Of a DNA stretch of 64,000 bases, positions 20,263 through 28,098 are shown in pieces. Origin of the DNA: Asanoa sp040676615 (GTDB taxonomy: Bacteria; Actinomycetota; Actinomycetes; Mycobacteriales; Micromonosporaceae); NCBI RefSeq assembly GCF_040676615.1, contig NZ_JBFAPI010000002.1, positions 310,001-374,000 of the forward strand, written 5' to 3'. Each line of letters starts with the position of its first letter. The stretch's first letter is position 1. A program made the position numbers and the translations under genes. The notes beneath the pieces were generated by a model. The model had not been told where the DNA came from and searched no databases. It saw nothing but the letters and a program-made list of their open reading frames with translations.

Positions 20263-21212
20263 CAGACGACTCGGGCCCCGGCTACCGGGCCGGTGGCGGT
20301 GCGGGCCTCGCGACAGACGCCGGCGGCTTCCAGCGCGCTGGCCACCATGGCCGCCTCGGACTGGTCGTAGGCGAGGAAGACGCAGGTCGGGCCGGAACCC
20401 GAGACGAGGCCGGCGAGTGCGCCGGCCGCGCGGCCGGTCTTGAGCACGTCGGCCAGTTGCGGGCGCAGCGAGAGGGCGGCGGCCTGCAGGTCGTTGCCGA
20501 GGGCGCCGGCGAGCACCTCCGGGTCGCGCTGGCGGAGCGCGGCGAGCAGGTCGTCGGCGCTGCCCAGCGGCGGCGGCGCGGCGCGCAGGGCGCGGATCCG
20601 GTCGAGCTCGCTGTAGACGGCCGGGGTGGCCAGGCCGCCGTCGGCGATCGCCACCACCCAATGCCAGGTCGTCGGGCGGGCCAGCACCGGGCTGACCGTC
20701 TCGCCGCGGCCGGTGCCGAGCGCGGTGCCGCCGTACACCAGGAATGGCACGTCTGAACCGATCTCACCGGCGATCGCGGCGAGCTCGTCGCGCGACATGC
20801 CGGTGCCCCAGAGCGCGTCGCAGGCGACCAGCGCGGCCGCCGCGTCGGCGCTGCCGCCGGCCAGGCCGGCCGCCAGCGGGATCTGCTTGCGCAGGTGCAG
20901 CCGGGCGTGTGCCGGGACGCCGGCGTGGCGGGCCAGGGCCCGGGCGGCGCGGATCGCCAGGTTGCTCTCGTCGAGCGCCAGCTCACCGGCGCCGACGCCC
21001 TCCATCGTGAGGGTCAGCGTGTCACCGCGGCGGGCGGTCAGCTCGTCGTGCAGCGCGATCGCGTGGTAGACGGTGCTCAGCTCGTGATAGCCATCGGCCC
21101 GGACCGGACCGACGCCCAGGTGCAAGTTGATCTTCGCTGGCACCTTGACCTTGACCGGACCGGAGGCTCCCAGCCGGGGACGTTCGTCCTCCGGCTCCCA
21201 CGCTTCGGTCAC
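20262..21212 (-). CDS. ispE: 4-diphosphocytidyl-2-C-methyl-D-erythritol kinase
   Basis: GHMP kinase of the non-mevalonate isoprenoid pathway; phosphorylates CDP-methylerythritol at the 2-hydroxyl. 316 residues. VKVPAKINLHLGVGPVRADGYHEL is the N-terminal signature, the ATP motif is PLAAGLAGGSADAAAAL, and VSGSGPTCVFLA is the C-terminal GHMP motif. It lies 32 bp after ksgA, an arrangement conserved in bacteria, and ends in a 1-base overlap with the ABC-F gene. Confidence 0.96.
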
Positions 21213-21244
21213 GAAGTGATGTCCCGGCTCAGCACGGCGTCAGC

Positions 21245-22108
21245 CTACTCGGGGAGGCTGGCGGGGACGTTGGCCGCCGCCGCGATGTCGGCGAACGCGC
21301 CCACGGCCAGCGACTCGCCCCGCGCGCCGGGATCGACACCGGCGGCCACCAGCACCCGCGCCGCCCGCTCCGGACCACCGGCCCAACCGGCCAGCGCCGC
21401 CCGCAGGGTCTTGCGGCGCTGCGCGAACGCCGCGTCGATAACCCGGAAAACATCCGCCCGGGGTACGTCGGCCCGCGGCGGCTCGCGCCGGACGAACCCG
21501 ACCAGGCCCGAGTCGACGTTCGGCACCGGCCAGAACACGCTCGGCGGCACGCGACCGGCGGGCCGGGCCTCGGCGTACCAGGCCAGCTTGACCGAGGGGA
21601 TGCCGTAGACCTTGCCGCCCGGCGTGGCGGTCAGCCGGTCGGCGACCTCTTTCTGCACCATGACCAGCCCGTGCCGCAGGGTGGGCAGCTCGGCCAGCAG
21701 GTTGAGCACCACCGGCACGGCGACGTTGTAGGGCAGGTTGGCGACCAGCGCGGTCGGCGCCGGTCGGAACTGCGCGGCGGTGACCCGCAGCGCGTCGGCG
21801 GCGTGCACGGTCAGCCGCCCCTCGGGCGCGCCCCGGTCCCGTGCGGTCTGTTCCAGCGCGCCGGCCAGCACCGGGTCGATCTCGACGGCCTGCACCCGGG
21901 CGCCGGCCGCGAGCAAACCGAGGGTGAGCGACCCCAGCCCGGGCCCGACCTCCAGGACCACCTCGTCGGCCGCCAGCCCCGCGGCGGCGACGATCCGCCG
22001 CACGGTGTTGGGATCGTGCACGAAGTTCTGCCCGAGCCGCTTCGTCGGCGCCACCCCGAGCCGGCTCGCGAGCACCCGGATCTCGGCCGGCCCTAGCAGT
22101 TCGGTCAC
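21245..22108 (-). CDS. rsmA: 16S rRNA (adenine1518-N6/adenine1519-N6)-dimethyltransferase
   Basis: KsgA dimethylates two adjacent adenines in the 3' helix of 16S rRNA; loss gives kasugamycin resistance in model bacteria. 287 residues from GTG 22108 (VTELLGPAEI). It has RLGQNFVHDPNTVRRIV, the SAM motif VLEVGPGLGSLTLGLL, and the catalytic NLPYNVAVPVV. The longer upstream frame is rejected because it runs through marR. It is the first gene of the ksgA-ispE-abcF run. Confidence 0.95.
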   Translation of the reverse strand: MTELLGPAEIRVLASRLGVAPTKRLGQNFVHDPNTVRRIVAAAGLAADEVVLEVGPGLGSLTLGLLAAGARVQAVEIDPVLAGALEQTARDRGAPEGRLTVHAADALRVTAAQFRPAPTALVANLPYNVAVPVVLNLLAELPTLRHGLVMVQKEVADRLTATPGGKVYGIPSVKLAWYAEARPAGRVPPSVFWPVPNVDSGLVGFVRREPPRADVPRADVFRVIDAAFAQRRKTLRAALAGWAGGPERAARVLVAAGVDPGARGESLAVGAFADIAAAANVPASLPE

Positions 22109-22125
22109 GGCGCCGAGCCTACGAG

Positions 22126-22581
22126 TTACCGCCCGAGCCGATCGATCTGGGCCGTCAGCACCGACGTCGCGGCCGTGAGCAGCTCGCGGACCAGGTCTAG
22201 CTGCGCCGCCGAGTAGGGCCGGAAGACCTCGGCGCCGGCGGCCGCGATCGGGCCGAAGATCTCGCCGATCCGCTCCCGGGCGGTTGGCGTGAGGGTGACC
22301 ACGACCCGCCGCCGGTCGCCCGGATCCGGCACCCGCGCCACATAGCCGGCGCCGGTCAGCCGGTCGATCATCGTCGTGGTCGAGCCGCTGGTCAGGCGCA
22401 GCGCGGCCGCCAGCTCGCCGGCCGTGGCCGAGCCGCCGAGCTGGTCGAGCACGTCGAGGCAGGCGCCGTCGGTGCGGTTGACGCCGAGCCGTGCGGCCAC
22501 CGCCGCGTCGAACGCGTCGGTCGCCCGCTGGTTTTCCCGCACCGCCGCTGTCAGCGCGGCCGCCGCCTGGGCCCAACTCAC
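22126..22581 (-). CDS. MarR-family transcriptional regulator
   Basis: 151-residue winged-helix regulator: CLDVLDQLGGSATAGELAAALRLTSGSTTTMIDRLTGAGYV is the HTH core and DPGDRRRVVVTLT the wing. The GTG at 22581 is preferred because it follows AAGAGGTAAAC, a good ribosome site, whereas the alternative TTG at 22615 lies upstream in the middle of the perfect palindrome at 22597-22611. It diverges from the gene at 22629, and the shared palindrome suggests autorepression together with that gene. Confidence 0.88.
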   Translation of the reverse strand: MSWAQAAAALTAAVRENQRATDAFDAAVAARLGVNRTDGACLDVLDQLGGSATAGELAAALRLTSGSTTTMIDRLTGAGYVARVPDPGDRRRVVVTLTPTARERIGEIFGPIAAAGAEVFRPYSAAQLDLVRELLTAATSVLTAQIDRLGR

Positions 22582-22596
22582 GTTTACCTCTTGACT

Positions 22597-22611
22597 ATCA
22601 AGATGCTTGAT
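22597..22611. promoter_or_regulatory. MarR-type palindromic operator
   Basis: Perfect inverted repeat ATCAAG-ATG-CTTGAT located between the divergent marR (start 22581) and the gene at 22629. Size, spacing and AT-rich arms are typical of MarR-family sites; on the minus strand it is followed by the ribosome-binding site of marR. Confidence 0.7.
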
Positions 22612-22628
22612 GGCCAAGATAATAGCCC

Positions 22629-22985
22629 ATGGGACGGTTGCTGCTCACCCTGGAAGGCGTCGTCGAGGCACCCATCGAGCGGGTCGCCGAGGTCGCGCTG
22701 GCAGAGCAACCCGGCGCGCACGTCGACCGGGCCGCCCGCACGATCGCGGTGCAGGGCGACTGGTGGTTCCGGTCCGAGACGGCCCTGCACGCGGACGGTG
22801 GCGGGCAGACCCGGGTCGTCCGGCAGATCTTCGACGTGGCGGGGAAGGGTCGCTGGGCCGTCTGGTTCGTGGCCCGCAAGCCGCTGCGGGCCGCGCCGGG
22901 GGCGTTCGACGCCCGGTTGGCCGAGTTCGGGCGGCGGTTGGGCTGCCGCTCCTACCGGGTGAGAGAGGCTGCGCGCCCCCGCTGA
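22629..22985 (+). CDS. small protein of unknown function, possibly SRPBCC-like
   Basis: 118 residues, no signal peptide or membrane segment. The order VVEAPIERVAEVALAEQPGA... GDWWFRSETALHADGGGQTRVVRQIFDV resembles the strand-helix-strand pattern of SRPBCC/START-fold proteins, but the match is weak. It starts 18 bp after the palindrome at 22597-22611 and diverges from marR, so it is probably a target of that regulator. No catalytic motif is visible. Confidence 0.65.
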   Translation: MGRLLLTLEGVVEAPIERVAEVALAEQPGAHVDRAARTIAVQGDWWFRSETALHADGGGQTRVVRQIFDVAGKGRWAVWFVARKPLRAAPGAFDARLAEFGRRLGCRSYRVREAARPR

Positions 22986-23034
22986 GCGTGTGACGATCGG
23001 GGTGACGACCCGAGCCAACGGAAGGCGACCAACG

Positions 23035-23406
23035 ATGTTCAAGCCAACCCGGCCGTTCAGCGGTTTCTCGGTCGACGACATCCCCGCCGCCAAGCGGTTC
23101 TACGGCGACACCCTGGGCATGCCGGTTTCCGAGGTCAACGGGATGCTGATGATCGACATCGGTGCCGGTGCCGAGGTGCTCGTCTATCCCAAGGCCAACC
23201 ACCAACCGGCCACGTTCACGATCCTCAACTTCCCGGTCGCCGACATCGTGTCGGCGGTCGACGACCTGGCCGGCCGGGGGATCACCTTCGAGCGCTACGA
23301 GGGCATGCCACACGACGAGAAGGGCATCGTGCGCGGAAACGGCCCCGACATCGCCTGGTTCACCGACCCGGCCGGCAACGTGTTGTCTGTCTTGTCCGAC
23401 CGCTAA
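23035..23406 (+). CDS. VOC-superfamily (glyoxalase/bleomycin-resistance fold) protein
   Basis: 123 residues from ATG 23035 (MFKPTRPFSGFSVDDIPAAKRFY), preceded by GAAGG. One betaalphabetabetabeta pair of the VOC fold is seen: FSGFSVDDIPAAKRFYGDTLG at the start and AWFTDPAGNVLSVL at the end, the latter supplying the usual metal-site Asp/Glu region. Such proteins may be metal-dependent enzymes or binding proteins; the substrate is unknown. Its TAA overlaps the stop codon of the convergent isochorismatase-like gene (23403-23406). Confidence 0.85.
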   Translation: MFKPTRPFSGFSVDDIPAAKRFYGDTLGMPVSEVNGMLMIDIGAGAEVLVYPKANHQPATFTILNFPVADIVSAVDDLAGRGITFERYEGMPHDEKGIVRGNGPDIAWFTDPAGNVLSVLSDR

Positions 23407-23981
23407 CCGCGGGTCTTCGCCAGGAGTTCGGCGATCTCCGCGGCGGTGCCGGTCTCGCCCAGCCGCGGGAAGATCCGCTCCACGCTGTTGCGGTGCGCTT
23501 CCTCCTGCGCGTCGGCCATCGCGTCGACCGCGAGCGTGACGTGGTAGCCGTGCTCGTACGCCGCCCGCGCCGTCGACTCGACGCCGATGCTGGTCGCGAT
23601 GCCGGTCAACACGATCTGCGTGATGCCGCGCCGGCGCAGTTGCAGGTCGAGGTCGGTGCCGTAGAACGCCGACCAGTTGTGCTTGGTGACCACCACGTCC
23701 CCGGGGCGCTCGTCGACCAGCCGGTCCCAGCCGTCCGGCATGCCGGCGGCGCCGCGGGCGGCGGCCTCGGTGCGCCCCGGCGTGGCGTCGGCGAAGTCCG
23801 GCGCGAACGAGACCCGCACCCGCACGACCGGCAGGCCGTGCGCGCGGAACGCGTCGGCCAGCGCCGCGGACCGCTCGATCACGTCGCCGGCCGCGTGCGG
23901 CATCGTCGACATCGCGGCGACCCCCTGCTGCAGGTCGATGACGACCAGCGCGCTGCGGTCGTCCAAAGTGGTCAGTGTCAT
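23403..23981 (-). CDS. isochorismatase-superfamily protein lacking the usual catalytic cysteine
   Basis: 192 residues of the cysteine-hydrolase fold: VVIDLQQGV gives the catalytic Asp, VVTKHNWSAFYGTDL the Lys. The nucleophile region reads TGIATSIGVESTARAAYEHG, where the family consensus has Cys just before V-x-x-TAR; here that position is Gly. The protein may therefore be non-hydrolytic or use another mechanism; this variant signature also occurs in other actinobacterial members (recollection, not searched). Its ATG overlaps the MFS stop (ATGA), so it is the third gene of a marR-MFS-hydrolase operon. Confidence 0.87.
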   Translation of the reverse strand: MTLTTLDDRSALVVIDLQQGVAAMSTMPHAAGDVIERSAALADAFRAHGLPVVRVRVSFAPDFADATPGRTEAAARGAAGMPDGWDRLVDERPGDVVVTKHNWSAFYGTDLDLQLRRRGITQIVLTGIATSIGVESTARAAYEHGYHVTLAVDAMADAQEEAHRNSVERIFPRLGETGTAAEIAELLAKTRG

Positions 23982-25348
23982 GATGGTGCACCTTTCGCAT
24001 TGCCCACCCGACCGAGGGTTCGGTCGGCGACCGTCGCCACGAGCAACAGCGCGGCGACGACGAGCAGGAACAGGGCCAGCCGGTGCAGCCCCGTGGTGTC
24101 GGCGCCGTGCGCGAAGAACGCGCCGTTGGCGGCCGCGGCGACGATCGCGCCGAGATACATGAACGTGCGGAGCAGGCCGGCGGCGGCGCCGATCCGGGCC
24201 GGGTCGGCCTGGTGGTAGAGCGCACTCTGGTTGGCCAGGCCGTTGAGCCCCTGCGGCACGCCGGCCACCAGCGCGACCGCGGCCAGCAGCCAGATGCCGC
24301 TGTCGGGGCCCGCGGTCAGCAGCAACAGCGCGGCACCGAGTTGCACGACGGTGCCGACCACGAGCTTGCCGCGGACCGCGGCCCGCCGGCCGGTCAGCGT
24401 CGAGACCACCAGCGCGGCCACGAACGTGGGCAGCAGCACCAGGCCGGTCGCCGACGCGCTGAGCCCGCGGCCGGACTCCAGCCACTGGGTGAAGCCGTAG
24501 ATGAACCCGTACGCGATGACGTAGCTCAACAGGTTGCGCCCGTAGGTCGCGAGCAGCGGCAGGTTGCCACCGAACACCCTCAGATCAAGGAACGGTTCGG
24601 CGGTACGCGACTCGCGGGCGGCGAGGGCGGCCCCGGCGAGCAGGGTGACCGGCAGCAGATACCAGTGCGCTGGCCGCATCAGAAACAGCAGCAACGTGGT
24701 CAGCAGCGCGGTGAACAGCGCGATCCCGGGCAGGTCGAGCCGGATCCGGGTGCGCGGCAGCGGCGTGCCCGGGAGCCGGCGCAGGCCCAGCACCAGGCAG
24801 GCGACGGCGAGCGGGACGTTGACCGCGAAGATCGTGCGCCAGCCGCCGAAGCCGATCAGCAGGCCGCCGAGCGTCGGCCCGACCACCGAGATGGTCTGCG
24901 CGGAGACGGCGAGCGCGGTCAGCACCCCGGCCGGGCTGTCCGCGCCGGAGCGGCGGATCAGATACATGGCGGCCGGGTAGCCGGCGCAGGTGCCCAGGCC
25001 CAGCAGGATCCGGGCGACCACCAGCACCCAGAGGTCAGGTGCCAGCGTGCCCAGCAGCCCGGCCGCGCCGACCAGCGCGCCGCCGACCAGGTAGAGCCGG
25101 CGCGGGCCGAAGGTGTCGACCAGCCGGCCGACGACCGGCTGCCCGACCGCGGTGGCCAGGTAGAGGCCGGAGACCAGCCAGGCGGTGTCCGACGGCGGCG
25201 CGCCGAGGGCGACCCCGATCGGGATCAGGGCGACCGCGATCATCGACGAGTTGATCGGGTTGAGCACCGCGCCGAGGATCATCGGCGCGATCAGCCGGCG
25301 GTCGAACCTCGCGGCCGGCGGTGCCGCGGGCGTGACGGCGGCGGTCAC
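23978..25348 (-). CDS. MFS transporter, probable drug efflux (DHA type)
   Basis: 456 residues with 12-14 hydrophobic segments. SDTAWLVSGLYLATAVGQPVVGRLVDTFGPRRLYLVGG is the MFS motif A region and LLGLGTCAGYPAAMYLI lies in helix 4. The GTG at 25348 overlaps the marR TGA (GTGA), fixing this start over a longer frame. Co-transcription with a MarR regulator and an isochorismatase-like protein suggests export of a small toxic compound that the operon also senses; the compound is unknown. Confidence 0.88.
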   Translation of the reverse strand: MTAAVTPAAPPAARFDRRLIAPMILGAVLNPINSSMIAVALIPIGVALGAPPSDTAWLVSGLYLATAVGQPVVGRLVDTFGPRRLYLVGGALVGAAGLLGTLAPDLWVLVVARILLGLGTCAGYPAAMYLIRRSGADSPAGVLTALAVSAQTISVVGPTLGGLLIGFGGWRTIFAVNVPLAVACLVLGLRRLPGTPLPRTRIRLDLPGIALFTALLTTLLLFLMRPAHWYLLPVTLLAGAALAARESRTAEPFLDLRVFGGNLPLLATYGRNLLSYVIAYGFIYGFTQWLESGRGLSASATGLVLLPTFVAALVVSTLTGRRAAVRGKLVVGTVVQLGAALLLLTAGPDSGIWLLAAVALVAGVPQGLNGLANQSALYHQADPARIGAAAGLLRTFMYLGAIVAAAANGAFFAHGADTTGLHRLALFLLVVAALLLVATVADRTLGRVGNAKGAPS

Positions 25349-25773
25349 TCGGCCAGCCGGTCGAGCAGGGCCAGCGCCTCGATCACGGTCTGCCGTTCGG
25401 CCTCGGTGAACCGGTCCTGCAGCGACCGGGCCAGCCACTCCTCCCGGGCCCGGCTGGTGGACTCGAACATCCGCTGCCCGGCCGCGCTGAGCGAGATCAC
25501 CTGGCGGCGGCCGTCGGCCGGGTCCGGGCGGCGGTCGATCAGACCCTGCTCGTCGAGCGCCGCGAGCAGCGTCGCCACCGACTGCGGGCGGACCCCCTCG
25601 GCGGCCGCGAGCGCGCTGGCCGACGCCGGGCCCTCCTTGCCGAGCCGGGTCAGCAGCGAGGTCTGCGACGGGGTCAGGGCGTCGGAGCCGGCGAGGGCGC
25701 GCAGCCGGCGGCGCAGGCGGCCGACCACGACGCGCAGGTCACGGGCGGCCCGCACGGCCGACTCTTCGGTCAT
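25345..25773 (-). CDS. MarR-family transcriptional regulator of the MFS operon
   Basis: 142-residue winged-helix protein: LTPSQTSLLTRLGKEGPASASALAAAEGVRPQSVATLLAALDEQGLI forms the HTH and DPADGRRQVISLS the wing. Starts with ATG at 25773. Two palindromes lie in the 47 bp upstream. It heads a three-gene operon coupled by 4-bp overlaps, a classic layout for autoregulated efflux. Confidence 0.9.
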   Translation of the reverse strand: MTEESAVRAARDLRVVVGRLRRRLRALAGSDALTPSQTSLLTRLGKEGPASASALAAAEGVRPQSVATLLAALDEQGLIDRRPDPADGRRQVISLSAAGQRMFESTSRAREEWLARSLQDRFTEAERQTVIEALALLDRLAE

Positions 25774-25793
25774 GTGCGAACCGTAAAATTCTT

Positions 25794-25820
25794 CAGTTGA
25801 AACTGTCCAGTCTTAACTGG
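25794..25820. promoter_or_regulatory. two adjacent palindromes, likely MarR operators
   Basis: CAGTT-GA-AACTG (25794-25805) and CCAGT-CTTA-ACTGG (25807-25820) are both perfect inverted repeats separated by one base, directly upstream of marR and reaching to the last base before the tatD stop codon. The related half-sites (CAGTT and CAGTC, with AACTG shared) suggest binding of two dimers. Confidence 0.7.
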
Positions 25821-26714
25821 CTACCAGTGACCGAACGCACGCTCCGTCGCACCGGAGATCGCGGCGCACAGTTCGTCGACGTCGACGCCCTTGGCCTCGG
25901 CCAGCGCCCGCACGGTCAGCGGGATCAGATACGACGCGTTGGGCCGGCCACGGTAGGGCACCGGGGTCAGGTAGGGGGCGTCGGTCTCCACCAGCATCTG
26001 CTCGGCCGGCGTGACCACGGCCGCGGCCCGGAGCGCGGTGGCGTTGGCGAACGTCACGGTGCCGGCGAACGACAGGAGATAGCCACGGCGTACGCACTCC
26101 GCCGCGAAGTTCTCGTCGCCGGAGAAGCAGTGCAGCACCACCGTCTCCGGCGCGCCCTCCTCGTCGAGCACCCGCAGCACGTCGGCGTGCGCGTCCCGGT
26201 CGTGGATCACCAGGGCCTTGCCGTAGCGCTTGGCGATCGCGATGTGCGCCCGGAAGCTTGCCTCCTGGGCCGGTCGCCCCTCGTCAGTCGTGCGGAACGT
26301 GTCGAGCCCGGTCTCGCCGATCCCGCGCACCCGCTCGTCGGCGGCCAGCCCCTCGATGATCCGCAGCGCCTCGTCGAGGTTGGGCAGCCGCGGCGCCTCG
26401 TTGGGGTGCAGCGCCACGGTGGCCACCACGGCGGAGTGCTCGCGCGCCTTGGCCAGCCCCCAGCGCGACGACTCGACGTCGACACCCACCTGGACGAGCC
26501 GGTCGACGCCGGCGTTGGCGGCCGCGGCGATGGCGCCGGAGACCGGATCGGGCCCGAACACGTCGCGCCCGCCGCCGCTGGCCTCCGAGACGGTGATATC
26601 GATGTGCGTATGGCTGTCGGCCACCGGCACCGCCAGCGGGAGCGGCGGTGCCGGAAACTCGCCGGCGCGGCGCGCGGCGCGCTGCTGGCGTGACTCGTTC
26701 GGTTGCTCGGTCAT
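25821..26714 (-). CDS. TatD-family metal-dependent deoxyribonuclease
   Basis: 297-residue TIM-barrel hydrolase. Metal ligands appear in VADSHTHIDI, IGETGLD, VIHDRDAHADV, VLHCFSGD and ETDAPYLTPVPYRG. TatD proteins are 3'-5' DNases implicated in DNA fragmentation and repair. In actinobacteria tatD usually sits between metG and ksgA; here both are present, but unrelated genes are inserted on either side. Length is slightly above the usual 260 because of a polar N-terminal extension of about 30 residues. Confidence 0.93.
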   Translation of the reverse strand: MTEQPNESRQQRAARRAGEFPAPPLPLAVPVADSHTHIDITVSEASGGGRDVFGPDPVSGAIAAAANAGVDRLVQVGVDVESSRWGLAKAREHSAVVATVALHPNEAPRLPNLDEALRIIEGLAADERVRGIGETGLDTFRTTDEGRPAQEASFRAHIAIAKRYGKALVIHDRDAHADVLRVLDEEGAPETVVLHCFSGDENFAAECVRRGYLLSFAGTVTFANATALRAAAVVTPAEQMLVETDAPYLTPVPYRGRPNASYLIPLTVRALAEAKGVDVDELCAAISGATERAFGHW

Positions 26715-26823
26715 CGCTGGTCAGCATCACATACGGCGGCAGTGACATAGCGCGCACCGCCGTGCGGGGGAAGTTCACGAACTGTTCACTGCCGGCACAC
26801 GCGGCGCACCTAGGGTCTGCCGG

Positions 26824-28098
26824 GTGGCGGTCACCCCTCAGGAGCGCACGGGCTCCCCCACCGATCTGCGCGTCACCCTCGGCGACGTCACGTACCCCGC
26901 TGTCGAGATCGCGCGGGGCGCGGCCTACGAGCTGTTCAGCGCGGAGCCCGGCGAGGGCTTCGAGCGCGACCCGCGGCCCGGCCAGCGCTATCCCTTCCAC
27001 CGGTTCACCCACGTCACCGAGATCACCGCGGTCAACGGCCGGCCGGCCGACCCGCACCACCCCGACCGGGTGCACCACGACGGCGCGGAAGAGCCCGACG
27101 ACCCGATGACGCTGCCGCTGAGCCGGGCGATCGGCTGGCGCGAGGTGCACAGCCGCAGCCAGTACCCGGCGTCGGCCGGCGACCCGATCCTGGTCGCGCT
27201 GCGGGCCAGCGCCCACGTCCGGCGCGGCACCCGGATGGTCAAGCACCTGTCCGGCAGCCAGGTCGCGGCCTACCTGCGGGGCCGCCTGCCGCAGGGTTTC
27301 TGTTACCGCGAGTACGACGTGGCACACCTGCGTACCCCCGCCGACCTGAACCTGCTGCGCACCGAGGCCGACGACGGCCGCGATCCCGAGGACGTGGCGT
27401 TCGCCCTCCGCTGGCGCGCCGTCGACCCGTCGGACTTCGACGTGCCGTCGTACGACCGCTATCCGGGCCTGGTCTCGATGCCGTCCCACGACCGGATGGG
27501 CGCACCGGTGCTCGGCACGGGCTTCGCACCGAGCGGCCGGCACGTGATCCCCGAGTTCGTGACGAGCAACTTCACCGACCTCCCGATGCCGGCGAACGCG
27601 ACCCTGGTCGCCTACACCGCCGACGGCGACGAGGCGATCCTCTACTCGTTCCAGCCGGAACAACGCGGCTGGCTGCGGATGGCCGGCCCACGCTGGCGCC
27701 CGTTGCTCTCCGAGCTGCCCGGCATACCGCCGGACCAGGAATACGTGCAGATCGGCGACCAGCAGTCGGCCGTCCACCTGGTCGGCACGTACGGCGGCGA
27801 AGAGTGCGTCGCGGTGGCCGACCCACCGGGCGAGTTCCGCGTGCTGGCGATGACCAGGGCCGCGCGCTATCCGGTGGACACGCTGGTCCGCCGCAACGAG
27901 TACGGCCGCTGGCGCGACGCGCCATGCCTGGTGCTCCGCCAGGAGTCGGGCTGGCTGCGGCTGCGCCTGTGCCGCCCCGACCCGGAGGCGGTGGCCCGCT
28001 TGGGCGCCCAGTGCTACGAACGCGGCATCTACGAAACCTGGGCGCCGCTCAGCGAGGTCACCGACCGCCAGATCGTCGACAACCGCTACGAGATCTAG
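26824..28098 (+). CDS. conserved-looking protein of unknown function
   Basis: I do not recognise a family. 424 residues, soluble, without signal peptide, and strongly compositionally protein-like. Mid-region HRF/YDRYPGLVSMPSHDRMGAP and C-terminal CLVLRQESGWLRLRLCRPDPEAV suggest a globular beta-rich fold. GTG 26824 is preceded by TAGGGT seven nt upstream with no Shine-Dalgarno, so the message may be leaderless. It is inserted head-to-tail between tatD and metG on the opposite strand, and its TAG and that of metG share CTAG at 28095-28098. Confidence 0.75.
   Translation: MAVTPQERTGSPTDLRVTLGDVTYPAVEIARGAAYELFSAEPGEGFERDPRPGQRYPFHRFTHVTEITAVNGRPADPHHPDRVHHDGAEEPDDPMTLPLSRAIGWREVHSRSQYPASAGDPILVALRASAHVRRGTRMVKHLSGSQVAAYLRGRLPQGFCYREYDVAHLRTPADLNLLRTEADDGRDPEDVAFALRWRAVDPSDFDVPSYDRYPGLVSMPSHDRMGAPVLGTGFAPSGRHVIPEFVTSNFTDLPMPANATLVAYTADGDEAILYSFQPEQRGWLRMAGPRWRPLLSELPGIPPDQEYVQIGDQQSAVHLVGTYGGEECVAVADPPGEFRVLAMTRAARYPVDTLVRRNEYGRWRDAPCLVLRQESGWLRLRLCRPDPEAVARLGAQCYERGIYETWAPLSEVTDRQIVDNRYEI

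Noticed and set aside
22582..22617. upstream TTG start for marR
   Set aside because: It would place a perfect MarR-type palindrome inside the coding region; the GTG at 22581 has a good ribosome site.
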